A stretch of 64,000 bases of DNA. It comes from Stenotrophomonas sp. 610A2 (GTDB lineage: Bacteria; Pseudomonadota; Gammaproteobacteria; Xanthomonadales; Xanthomonadaceae). Position 1 is the stretch's first letter. Each line of letters starts with the position of its first letter. A program made the position numbers and the translations under genes. The notes below the pieces were generated by a model, which was given only the letters and a program-made list of their open reading frames with translations, ran no database searches and was not told the DNA's origin. Positions 52,838-60,511 of this stretch are shown here, in pieces. The stretch covers positions 4,414,001 through 4,478,000 of the forward strand of contig NZ_CP130832.1 in assembly GCF_030549615.1 (NCBI RefSeq), read 5' to 3'.

Positions 52838-54256
52838 TCACGCTGCCGGGAACCACCATGGCGATGCGGTACCGGTATTGATCAGCAGCGCGCGTGCACG
52901 CACGAAGCGACGGATCGATGCCGTGCCCATGCGCGAGCCACCCATGCCGGAGAGCTTGAAGCTCTGCTTCTCGGCGGTCTGCACCATGCCGGTCAGGCAG
53001 GCGTCGTTTATCGAGATGCCGCCGGCCTGCAGCTGACGCGCTACCCGCTGCGCGCGCTCGGGGCTTTGCGTGAACACCGCTGCCGACAAACCAAATTCGG
53101 TTGCATTGGCACGCGCGATGGCCTCGGCTTCATCGGCCACAACCATCACAGGAAGGATGCTGGCGAAGCTTTCATCGGCGACCACGGCCATCTCGTCGCT
53201 GACATCGACCAGCACCGTTGGTGGGCACCAGACGCCACCATGGTCGATCAGTTCGCCGCCGGTCAGCGCACGCGCGCCCTTGGCCTTGGCATCGGCAAGC
53301 TGCGCGCGGACCAGTTCGACCTGTGAGGCGGCAATCACTGGACCGATCTGGCCCTGCTTCGGATCCGGCCACGCCAGCTCCAGCGCTGAAGCTTCCTTCA
53401 CCAGTGCCGCGATGAAGGCATCGGCCACCGGCGCTTCCACGTATACGCGCTCGATCGACATACAGCTCTGGCCGCCGTTGACGAAGCTGCCCCATGCCAG
53501 GGCGCGTGCGGCATGTTCGATATTGGCATCGGACAAGACCAGCGCAGGGTCCTTGCCGCCCAGCTCCAGCGACGCGGGTATGAAGCGCCGCGCACAGGCT
53601 TCGCCAACCTTGCGGCCGGTGGCGACCGAGCCGGTGAAGCAGATCTGGTCGCTGGCTTCGATCACCGCCTGGCCAGTAGCGCCGGCACCGGTGACCAGCT
53701 TGAACACATCCGCCAAGCCTGCGTCCTCCAATGCCTCACGCAGCAGCGGCACGAAGCGCGAAGTGACCTCGCTTGGCTTGGCCAGGATGCTGCAGCCGGC
53801 AGCGAGCGCCGGTACCGCATCGATCAGGGTCAGCATCAGCGGGAAGTTCCATGGGCTGATCACGCCCACCACCGCATACGGCACCCAGGTCTGCTGGCTG
53901 TGGATGAAAGGAATGGCTTCCGGCTGGGCCGGCTTTTCCACGAGGCAACCTGCGGCCTGCTGCGCCCAGCGGCGAATCGCGGCGACCGTGCCATCCACTT
54001 CAATCTGCGATTCGTGCCAGCGGCCGGTATCGGCCAGCAGCACGTCGAGGAAACCGTCGCGGCGTGCGACCAGCGCATCGGCCAGAGCATCCAGGCATGC
54101 GCAGCGCGCTTCGATGCTGCGCTCAGCCCAGCCCATCTGCGCTTGGCGCAGGCTCGCGCCCAACGCTGCAACCTCGGCGGCAGACGTGATCGGCAGTTCG
54201 CCGTCGGATAGCCCGCTGCGCGGATTGCGCAGTGGCAGCGTGGTGGCTTCAGTCAT
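52838..54256 (-). CDS. NAD(P)-dependent aldehyde dehydrogenase
   Basis: A 472-residue ALDH. VVGVISPWNFPLMLTLIDA is the cofactor-binding block, ICFTGSVATGRKVGE the Rossmann loop, catalytic Glu in SLELGGKDPALVL and catalytic Cys in NGGQSCMSIERVYV. Late motifs SFASILPVM and SGMGGSRMGT are intact. It resembles coniferyl- or succinate-semialdehyde-type members, but the aldehyde is unknown. The start overlaps the stop of the amidase-like gene by 8 bases. It is last in a leftward operon crotonase - DUF1330 - amidase-like - ALDH. Confidence 0.88.
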   Translation of the reverse strand: MTEATTLPLRNPRSGLSDGELPITSAAEVAALGASLRQAQMGWAERSIEARCACLDALADALVARRDGFLDVLLADTGRWHESQIEVDGTVAAIRRWAQQAAGCLVEKPAQPEAIPFIHSQQTWVPYAVVGVISPWNFPLMLTLIDAVPALAAGCSILAKPSEVTSRFVPLLREALEDAGLADVFKLVTGAGATGQAVIEASDQICFTGSVATGRKVGEACARRFIPASLELGGKDPALVLSDANIEHAARALAWGSFVNGGQSCMSIERVYVEAPVADAFIAALVKEASALELAWPDPKQGQIGPVIAASQVELVRAQLADAKAKGARALTGGELIDHGGVWCPPTVLVDVSDEMAVVADESFASILPVMVVADEAEAIARANATEFGLSAAVFTQSPERAQRVARQLQAGGISINDACLTGMVQTAEKQSFKLSGMGGSRMGTASIRRFVRARALLINTGTASPWWFPAA

Positions 54257-55292
54257 TGCCCAGTACTCCGGCGCTCAGCAGTGCATCGAGGGTGGCTTTC
54301 TGGCGCGCGGCGAAGTCGGCGCGCTGCGGGATCTTCAAACTCTCGCCGTCCAGCAGCGCATTGGGCTTCAAGGCGGTGCTGGCCAAGCCGGCATTGATCG
54401 CCCCTTGCGGCAGGCGCGACAGGAAGTTGCCCATGCCCGGGCGCAGGCGACGACGACGCAGGCCGGCGATGTCCAGATCGGCGTACGCCGCCATCGACTC
54501 GCCGGTACCGGCAGCGGACAGCACCCGGCCCTGGTCATCAACGATCTTGCTCATGCCATCGGCGCTGCCGAGCGGAATATCCACGCCGCTGATACCGGCG
54601 GTATTGGCCGAGACCACATAGGCCATATTTTCCAGCGCGCGGGCGCGCTTGGCGATGTCCTTGGGCGTCAGCTCCGGGCTGCCGACTTCGCTGGTGGAAT
54701 GCAGGATGACTTCCGCACCGCGCAGGCCCATTGCCCGCGCGATCTCCGGATACAGGATTTCCTCGGAGGCGATGCAGGACAGACGACCGAGCGGTGTGCG
54801 CGCAACCGGGAACACGCCGTCGATGCCATATACATCCAGGTACTTGTCCCAGACATCATGCGGGCTGGGTGCGTACAGCGAGATCAGCCGGCGGTAGCGC
54901 AGGATCTGGTTGCCGCTGTCGTCCAGGATCACCGATGACTGGAAGTACAGCTCGGGGAAATTGGGATCGCGCTCGTAGGCGTTGGAGCACAGGTAGACGC
55001 CGTTGTCCTGGGCGATGCGGCCCAGCTGCTCATACTCGCTGCCATCCATCGAGAAGCAGCCCTTGGCCGCCCAGCCGGGAATGGTGTCGCCCAGCGGATA
55101 GCTGGTGGCGAAATACTCCGGCAGCACCACCAGTTTCAGGTCGGCGCCGATGAAGGCCTTGGAGGCGCGGATCTGCCGGCCTACGCGTTCGATATTGTCC
55201 GCCACCGCGGCAGCGGCGTCGGCCGGCGTGGCGCAGGCATTGATGGCGCGGCAGGTGGTCTGCAGCGCCAGCGCACGATATGCATCGATCAT
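54249..55292 (-). CDS. Nitrilase-superfamily (aliphatic amidase-like) protein with altered catalytic residues
   Basis: A 347-residue carbon-nitrogen hydrolase-fold protein resembling aliphatic amidase. The catalytic Glu is kept (Glu59 in VVLPEYF). At the Lys position RYRK is RYRR (Arg135), and at the nucleophile position the pattern C-x-(D/E)-x-x-(Y/F)-P-E reads SEEILYPE, giving Ser176. The only close Cys (173) is three residues early. GAEVILHSTSE and YVVSANTAGISG show the rest of the fold is normal. It may be inactive, act by a changed mechanism, or bind a ligand. Start and DUF1330 stop overlap by 4 bases, so it is cotranslated with catabolic genes. Confidence 0.8.
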   Translation of the reverse strand: MIDAYRALALQTTCRAINACATPADAAAAVADNIERVGRQIRASKAFIGADLKLVVLPEYFATSYPLGDTIPGWAAKGCFSMDGSEYEQLGRIAQDNGVYLCSNAYERDPNFPELYFQSSVILDDSGNQILRYRRLISLYAPSPHDVWDKYLDVYGIDGVFPVARTPLGRLSCIASEEILYPEIARAMGLRGAEVILHSTSEVGSPELTPKDIAKRARALENMAYVVSANTAGISGVDIPLGSADGMSKIVDDQGRVLSAAGTGESMAAYADLDIAGLRRRRLRPGMGNFLSRLPQGAINAGLASTALKPNALLDGESLKIPQRADFAARQKATLDALLSAGVLGND

Positions 55293-55621
55293 GGGGCCTT
55301 ACCTTCGGTTGCGGTGTCGTTGAGGGCTTGCGTCTGCGCGCCATCGGCCAGCAGCACGCGGAAGTTGCCGGTGCCGGCGCGCAGCGGCTTGATCGCGGCG
55401 TAGTCGGCGCTGTGCCAGAAGGCCAACGCTGCAGCGCGGTCTGGCCACTGCGAGATCACGGTGCGGGCTGGTGCGTGTTCGCCTTCAAGGCTCTGCTGGG
55501 CACCGCCCATGACCAGATACTGCCCGCCGTAGCGTGCTGCGACGTCAGGCGTTGCGCGGGCGTAAGCAGCGAAACCCTGCGGATCGGTGATGTGCGCTTC
55601 GATGATCAGGTAGGCGGTCAT
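55289..55621 (-). CDS. DUF1330-family ferredoxin-fold protein
   Basis: A 110-residue protein of the dimeric alpha-beta barrel type: AYLIIEAHITDPQGFAAYA at the start, YLVMGG, and FWHSADYAAIKPLRAGTGNF, the conserved DUF1330 ending. Small proteins of this sort are common in degradation clusters, and their activity is mostly unassigned. It overlaps the amidase-like gene by 4 bases and follows the crotonase gene by 46 bases. It is a second ferredoxin-fold helper besides the Dabb protein at 38.9 kb. Confidence 0.8.
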   Translation of the reverse strand: MTAYLIIEAHITDPQGFAAYARATPDVAARYGGQYLVMGGAQQSLEGEHAPARTVISQWPDRAAALAFWHSADYAAIKPLRAGTGNFRVLLADGAQTQALNDTATEGKAP

Positions 55622-55667
55622 GGCAGGCTCGATTGGAGGGCTGTGCTGGAGAGCTCATTTGGAGAAC

Positions 55668-56447
55668 TCATTTGAAACGTGGAGCGCGCTTTTCCAGGAA
55701 GGCAGCGGCGCCTTCGACAAAGTCGCTGCTGCTGAAGGCGTCGTTGAAGGCGGCGTCGGCCTGGGCCAGGCTGATGCTGGCATCGCCACCGAGGTGGCCA
55801 AGCACGGTCTTGATCGCGCGCCTGGCCTGGCCGGAGGTGGCCAGCAGCTGCTGCACCTGTGCCTGCTCCAGCGCTTCGATGCCTGCTTCGCCCGCCATTT
55901 GGTTGATCAAGCCCCAGTCCAGCGCGGTGGCGGCATCGAGCAGGCGGCCGGTAAGCAGCATTTCGCGGGTGCGGGCCATGCCGACCGTGTTGAGCAACCG
56001 GCGACTGTCATCGGCGCTGTAAACTAAACCGAGCTTGGCTGGGGTGATAGCGAACCGGCTGCGGCTGCTGGCCAGGCGCAGGTCACAGGCCAGGGCCAGG
56101 CCAAGGCCGCCGCCCACGCAGGCACCGTCGATGACGGCCAGCGTGGTCTGCGGCAGGCGTTGGAGCTTGAGTTGGGTGCGTTGGACCTGGGCGTTGTTGG
56201 CGGCAAAGGCGGCCGGAGCGGTGAGCAACTGGCCGAGTTCGTCGATATCGGCGCCGGCACTGAAGGCCCCCGGCACGCCCGACACCACCACGATCTGGGC
56301 GTCACTGGCGGCGATTTCGTCCAGTGCGGCCTCGATTGCCGCCCAGTGGCGGGTGGCCAGGGCGTTGCGCTTGTCGGGTCGGTGGATGCCGATGCGGGCT
56401 AGCGCACCGTCACGGCTCCAGCAAATCACGGTTTCTTCAGTGACCAT
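55668..56447 (-). CDS. Enoyl-CoA hydratase/isomerase-family (crotonase) protein
   Basis: A 259-residue crotonase. The CoA and oxyanion-hole features are HRPDKRNAL, SAGADIDEL and VGGGLGLALACDLRLA. The two Glu used by true enoyl-CoA hydratases are absent: Gly116 replaces the first (GGGLGL), and no Glu is found in FAITPAKLGLVYS. So it is more likely an isomerase, hydrolase, decarboxylase or C-C lyase of the superfamily. It is first of the leftward operon ending in ALDH and diverges from the GntR regulator, with 56 bases between the start codons. Confidence 0.8.
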   Translation of the reverse strand: MVTEETVICWSRDGALARIGIHRPDKRNALATRHWAAIEAALDEIAASDAQIVVVSGVPGAFSAGADIDELGQLLTAPAAFAANNAQVQRTQLKLQRLPQTTLAVIDGACVGGGLGLALACDLRLASSRSRFAITPAKLGLVYSADDSRRLLNTVGMARTREMLLTGRLLDAATALDWGLINQMAGEAGIEALEQAQVQQLLATSGQARRAIKTVLGHLGGDASISLAQADAAFNDAFSSSDFVEGAAAFLEKRAPRFK

Positions 56448-56503
56448 GGCCTATCCTATTTGTTCTATCGTTATAGCATTAAGCCAAAGGAGGGTGAAGC
56501 GAG

Positions 56504-57292
56504 ATGTCCCAAGACACACTGGCCACACTATTGAGTGCCAACGCGCACAAGCTGTTGCGCAATGACTTGCCGACGCCGCTTTACCACCAGATGTTCAGTC
56601 TGCTGCGCGACCGCATCCTCAATGGCGAGATCCCGCGCGGCGCCCGCATCCCCACCGAGTTCGACCTGGCCGATGGCTTTGGTGTGTCCCGCATCACCGC
56701 CAAGCGGGCGTTGGACGAGCTGGCCGCCGAGGGCCTGGTCGAGCGCCGCCGCGGCAAAGGCACCCACGTCATCCACCGCTCCCGGCCCAAGCCGATGCAC
56801 AGCCCGCTGACCGGGCTGCTGGAAAGCCTGGAAGTGCTGGCCGAGCACACCAAGGTGCAGTTGCTGCAATTCCGCCGCGCGGTGCCACCGGAGCCGATCC
56901 GGGCACTGTTCGACACCGGCCCGCGTGAACTGCTGGTACATGCGATCCGCTTGCGTCTGCGCGGCGATACCCCGTTTGGCTACTACAACAGCTGGACCAA
57001 CACCGATCATCCGGATTTCAGCGAAGCCAAGCTGTCCAACAGCTCGCGTTTGAAGCTGTTCCAGGCAGCTGGCATCCAGATAAAGCAGGTGGAGCAGGTG
57101 CTGTCGGCGGTCAATGCCGATGCGATTGCCGCCCTGCACCTGAAGGTCGAGCCGGGCACCGCCCTGTTGGCGCTGGAGCGCCGCTCGTATGACGGCGACG
57201 GCAACATGGTGGATCTGCTGAGCGTGCAGTACCGGCCGGACCAGTTCACCTACCAGATGACCCTCGATGTGGATGCCGGCGGGCATGATTGA
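56504..57292 (+). CDS. GntR-family transcriptional regulator, HutC subfamily (UTRA domain)
   Basis: A 262-residue regulator. The winged helix-turn-helix is at about residues 25-90 (LYHQMFSLLRDRILNGEIPR, GVSRITAKRALDELAAEG, RRRGKGTHV). The UTRA ligand domain is at about 105-250, with LVHAIRLRLRGDTPFGYYNSW and LLSVQYRPDQFTYQM. HutC-type proteins bind palindromes of the form GT-N-TA-N-AC and are released by a pathway metabolite. The shared operator core (GT-C-CG-G-AC within TGTCCGGACA) has the same layout, so this is the best candidate repressor for the island. Strong ribosome binding site AAAGGAGGG before the ATG. Confidence 0.9.
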   Translation: MSQDTLATLLSANAHKLLRNDLPTPLYHQMFSLLRDRILNGEIPRGARIPTEFDLADGFGVSRITAKRALDELAAEGLVERRRGKGTHVIHRSRPKPMHSPLTGLLESLEVLAEHTKVQLLQFRRAVPPEPIRALFDTGPRELLVHAIRLRLRGDTPFGYYNSWTNTDHPDFSEAKLSNSSRLKLFQAAGIQIKQVEQVLSAVNADAIAALHLKVEPGTALLALERRSYDGDGNMVDLLSVQYRPDQFTYQMTLDVDAGGHD

Positions 57293-57306
57293 AGGCAGCC
57301 AGGCCG

Positions 57307-57460
57307 TGTAGAGCCGAGCCATGCTCGGCTGAGGCTTTACCGGCGGTACCCCTGTAGAGCCGAGCCATGCTCGGCTGGAGCTTTACCGGTGATGCCCCTG
57401 CCGAGCATGGCTCGGCACTACATGGGGAACGCCCCTTACCGAGCATGGCTCGGCACTACA
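57307..57460. repeat. Four GAGCCATGCTCGGC-type palindromes
   Basis: Two copies of GTAGAGCCGAGCCATGCTCG followed by GGAGCTTTACCGG, then two inverted copies GCCGAGCATGGCTCGGCACT, the second slightly changed (ACCGAGCATGG). It is the same family as at 5.1 and 17.3 kb and follows the regulator gene. It may end its transcript before the VOC promoter. Confidence 0.85.
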
Positions 57461-57489
57461 CCTGCCTCTACCAGACCAGCTTCACTGGA

Positions 57490-57509
57490 CAATTTGTCCG
57501 GACATATTG
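57490..57509. promoter_or_regulatory. Operator O3: 20-bp near-perfect palindrome, core TGTCCGGACA
   Basis: CAATTTGTCC-GGACATATTG has one mismatched base pair between half-sites. It lies 51 bases before the ATG of the two-domain VOC gene (57561), a position suited to repression. Confidence 0.82.
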
Positions 57510-57560
57510 CAGGATCGGAACAGGTATGACCTTTCCACGTTCCTGATCCAGGAGTCCGGC

Positions 57561-58499
57561 ATGTTGTCCGAAGTGAAGGCAGTCACCCTTGGCGTAAGCG
57601 ATCTGCAGCGAGCCTGCGCCTTCTATGAGAACGCACTCGGCTACCGCGTGCAGACACGCGGTACGCTCGCCACGGAACTTGCGCCGCTATGGCGTTTCGA
57701 TCCCAAGCTGCGCGGCGAATACGCCGTCATCGCGCCCGACGACTCCGGCTTGGGCAGAATCCGGCTGCTGGCCTTCGACGAAACCGGGCAACGGCTGTGG
57801 AACGCAGACAACCTCTACAACGGCAGCGGCTACTACGCACTCAACTTCCGCTGCCGCGATGCCCTGGCAACGATGCAGGCAATCACCGCAGCCGGCGGCA
57901 GCAGCGCGCATGAACCCAGCTACTGGGAAGTCACCGACGAGGTCGCGGTCCGCGACTCGATCAACGACGATCCCGACGGCATCCGCCTGGACGTGTTCTC
58001 CTACGAACGCGGCGGCGAGCTGCGCGGCCCGTTGAACACCGATGTCAGCGTGGTGCAGACAATTGCCCTGGCCACTCGCGACGTCCCGCGCTCGGTAGCG
58101 TTCTACAAGGCACTGGGCTTCGAGGTGCTGTTCGACCGCGTACTCGATTTCCCCGAGCTGCAGACCCTGCTCGGCACCGACCGGCCGGTGCGCATCCACA
58201 ACGTCAACCTGATAAAGGACGGCCACATCGTGCCGGGCCGCGTGGAGATGTTCGCCTATCTCGATATGCAGCACCTGCCCGATGCGCCGCTGCGTGACAT
58301 CGCGGTGCCGCCCAATATCGGCATCCTCTCGGCCAGCCTGCTTAGTGATGCGCTGGATGCCGATGTCGTGATGCTGCAACAACTGGGTGCGCGGTTGATC
58401 GCACGCGATGCACTGGATGTGCCTGGCTTTGGACACTGCGCCATCGCCACCCTGCTGGGCCCGGATGGCGAGCAGCTGGAGTTGTTGCAGCCAAGCTGA
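57561..58499 (+). CDS. Two-domain VOC-family protein
   Basis: 312 residues from the ATG at 57561 (AGGAG at 57550-57554). It has two VOC halves: VKAVTLGVSDLQRACAFYEN (from residue 3) and VVQTIALATRDVPRSVAFYK (from about 172). This size is typical of extradiol dioxygenases and related ring-cleaving enzymes, but the expected His ligands at the strand starts are replaced (Thr and Ala). The last strand EQLELLQ keeps a Glu. It may use a different metal set or be a lyase or isomerase. It is the only gene between operator O3 and the convergent hydrolase, so it is regulated on its own. Confidence 0.75.
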   Translation: MLSEVKAVTLGVSDLQRACAFYENALGYRVQTRGTLATELAPLWRFDPKLRGEYAVIAPDDSGLGRIRLLAFDETGQRLWNADNLYNGSGYYALNFRCRDALATMQAITAAGGSSAHEPSYWEVTDEVAVRDSINDDPDGIRLDVFSYERGGELRGPLNTDVSVVQTIALATRDVPRSVAFYKALGFEVLFDRVLDFPELQTLLGTDRPVRIHNVNLIKDGHIVPGRVEMFAYLDMQHLPDAPLRDIAVPPNIGILSASLLSDALDADVVMLQQLGARLIARDALDVPGFGHCAIATLLGPDGEQLELLQPS

Positions 58500-58544
58500 C
58501 GCAGCGATGGTGCAGCCGCCGCAAGGCGACTGCACAGCGCCAGA

Positions 58545-60146
58545 TCAGCGTGCCGCCAAGCGCTGCGCCAGTGCCGCCGTACGCCCCAGATAGTCGTCCT
58601 GTGCATCGGCATGCAGCGTTACCGGCACCTGTAGAGCCAACAGCTGCTGCGCGCTGTCTGCCACTGCAAGCCCTGCAAACAGCATCGGCAACTGCGCACC
58701 GATACGCAGCAGTTCGACCACATTGGCATGCACCTGCGCGGTATTCGGCCCGGCCACCAGTCTTCGCGCAGCAGCGCTCGGGGCCAGCCACGGCCACAGC
58801 AGATGCCGTTCCCGCTCCCATTGCCAGGCCTCGGCCATATGGCCACCCGCCGCGTGCACGGCGGGGTCGGGCAGCTGCGCCAGCAAGCAGGCGCACTCGT
58901 CGGTCTCCAACAGCCAGGGCCTATGCAGCACCACTTCTCTCAATCGCGATCCCAACCACTTGGCCAGCGCGGGTACATAGGCTGTTGCAGCTTCATGCGC
59001 ATGCACGGCAACTGATTGTGCAGGCACAAGATCGTTGAGCACGGCGCATAGCGCGGCCTGCATGGTGTCTGCAGTCAGCGGCGCGGTGATTTCGGCCGAG
59101 CCGGCATGACCGGGCAGTTCAATCACTACTTGAGTGCGTGCATCCAGCTGCAGGCTCTGCGGCCGTGTCGGTGCCTGCCCTGGCGCATGGATATGCAGTA
59201 CCGCATCGGCACCGCCGCGTCGCAACCACACGGCCACCTCGCCCACTGGCGTGTTGACGATGCGTCGCGACCAGCCCTGCACCTCGCGCGCAGCCAGTGC
59301 CACCGGCATTGATGGCGGCAGTGCGCATTGCTGCAGGATTGCGTCCATGCGCCTATGCAGGCCGTCGACACCTTCGGGCTCTTCCACGCTGACCACGTTG
59401 TCCGGCAACACCGGCAGGCGCTGTCGATGGCTCAACAACACATCGTCATGCCGGTAAACCAACCAGGTCGGACAACGCAGCTCGCCAACACGCTGGCGCT
59501 CGCTGTAGCGGAACGCAGCGCCGTAGCCGCTGCGGTAGTTGTCGCCGACGTCGAGTATGTCCATCGCCGCCTCATGCGTGCCCTGCGCGCTATACGGCTG
59601 CAGGGCAATCGCACACTCGGCGGAAGGATCGCACCAAGGGAAGAAGTACAGCTGTTCGCGCATGCGTGACCACAGCCAGCGCAGGTGCGCGCCGTCCCAT
59701 GTAGGCGCGAATGGTGGCAGGTACTTGTCACCGTAGCGTGCGCGTTCGGCATCATTGAACAGCGCGTAGCCATCGATGATCAGGCAATGCAGGCGCTGTG
59801 GCGCAATCCACGCCAGATGCATGCCGATCAAACCGCCGGTGTGCATGCCGAACAGCGCAAAACGTTCGATGCCCAGCGCATCGGCAAACTCCAGCGTGGC
59901 CTCGGCGAAGCGATCAATGCCAGGTTCCGCATCCGCCAAGGGATCGGAATAACCGAAGCCCGGCGTGTCCGGTGCAATCACCGTATAACGATCGGCAAAG
60001 CGCTCGATCATCTGCAACCACATGCGTGAGTTCTGCGGCGACTGATGCAACAACACCAGCACCGGACCCTGCCCTGCATAGCGGTAATGCACGGTGCGCT
60101 CACCGATGCGGATGAACTGGCGACGGACGGAAGTGGCGCTCTGCAT
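58545..60146 (-). CDS. Double alpha/beta-hydrolase-fold protein with His at the nucleophile position
   Basis: About 533 residues from the ATG at 60146 (a TTG start at 60194 is also possible; neither has a clear ribosome binding site). Residues 1-275 are a recognisable alpha/beta hydrolase: VLVLLHQSPQNSRMW, APDTPGFGYSDP, and elbow FGMHTGGLIG, where His102 stands in place of the usual Ser/Cys/Asp. Residues about 285-530 look like a second, degraded copy: VVIELPGHAGSAE parallels the turn and GGHMAEAWQWERERHLLWPW parallels GAHLRWLWSRMREQLYFFPW of the first half. The second half has no G-x-S-x-G elbow. It diverges from the TonB receptor gene across operator O4. Confidence 0.72.
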   Translation of the reverse strand: MQSATSVRRQFIRIGERTVHYRYAGQGPVLVLLHQSPQNSRMWLQMIERFADRYTVIAPDTPGFGYSDPLADAEPGIDRFAEATLEFADALGIERFALFGMHTGGLIGMHLAWIAPQRLHCLIIDGYALFNDAERARYGDKYLPPFAPTWDGAHLRWLWSRMREQLYFFPWCDPSAECAIALQPYSAQGTHEAAMDILDVGDNYRSGYGAAFRYSERQRVGELRCPTWLVYRHDDVLLSHRQRLPVLPDNVVSVEEPEGVDGLHRRMDAILQQCALPPSMPVALAAREVQGWSRRIVNTPVGEVAVWLRRGGADAVLHIHAPGQAPTRPQSLQLDARTQVVIELPGHAGSAEITAPLTADTMQAALCAVLNDLVPAQSVAVHAHEAATAYVPALAKWLGSRLREVVLHRPWLLETDECACLLAQLPDPAVHAAGGHMAEAWQWERERHLLWPWLAPSAAARRLVAGPNTAQVHANVVELLRIGAQLPMLFAGLAVADSAQQLLALQVPVTLHADAQDDYLGRTAALAQRLAAR

Positions 60147-60401
60147 GGAGGTGATCACCGTGGCTGCAATGCCTATTGTTATATCAATAAACAATTCAAG
60201 CCTGCATGCGAATCCACTTGCCGATCAGTTCGATTGGCTTGTTTGCTGCGTTTGCGGCAATTGCTGCAAATGACCTATCGACCACACCTATAGGACAAAT
60301 GATATTGCGCATTCATATTTTAAAAATCCATCTATTTCAATCGGATGCATTGATTTCAAAGGCCTGATAGGCGGCGTTAAAAAACTGCAATAGTCCTGTT
60401 G

Positions 60402-60416
60402 ATTGTCCGGACAAAT
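60402..60416. promoter_or_regulatory. Operator O4: palindrome with core TTGTCCGGACAA
   Basis: A perfect 12-base core at 60403-60414 with weaker flanks. It lies about 97 bases before the receptor ATG in the 365-base gap shared with the divergent hydrolase. The rest of the gap is unusually AT-rich for this genome (for example CATATTTTAAAAATCC near 60315), as expected of promoters. A second dyad ATTGTT...AACAAT is at about 60176-60196. No gene was seen here. Confidence 0.8.
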
Positions 60417-60511
60417 GGCGGAATACTCCTTAGGAAGCATTGATATATCTATATATCCTTGCCTGCCCCCACCCGAACGAGCTTTTCCTTCATCACGCTA
60501 CGAGGCGAGTC

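Noticed and set aside
53070-54938. 622-codon open frame opposite the aldehyde dehydrogenase and amidase-like genes
   Set aside because: Ser/Ala/Arg-rich shadow of two well-supported genes; no recognisable motif.
56465-56476. CTATCGTTATAG as an autoregulatory operator of the GntR gene
   Set aside because: Only 4-bp arms and no resemblance to the shared operator; could be chance in a short AT-rich promoter.
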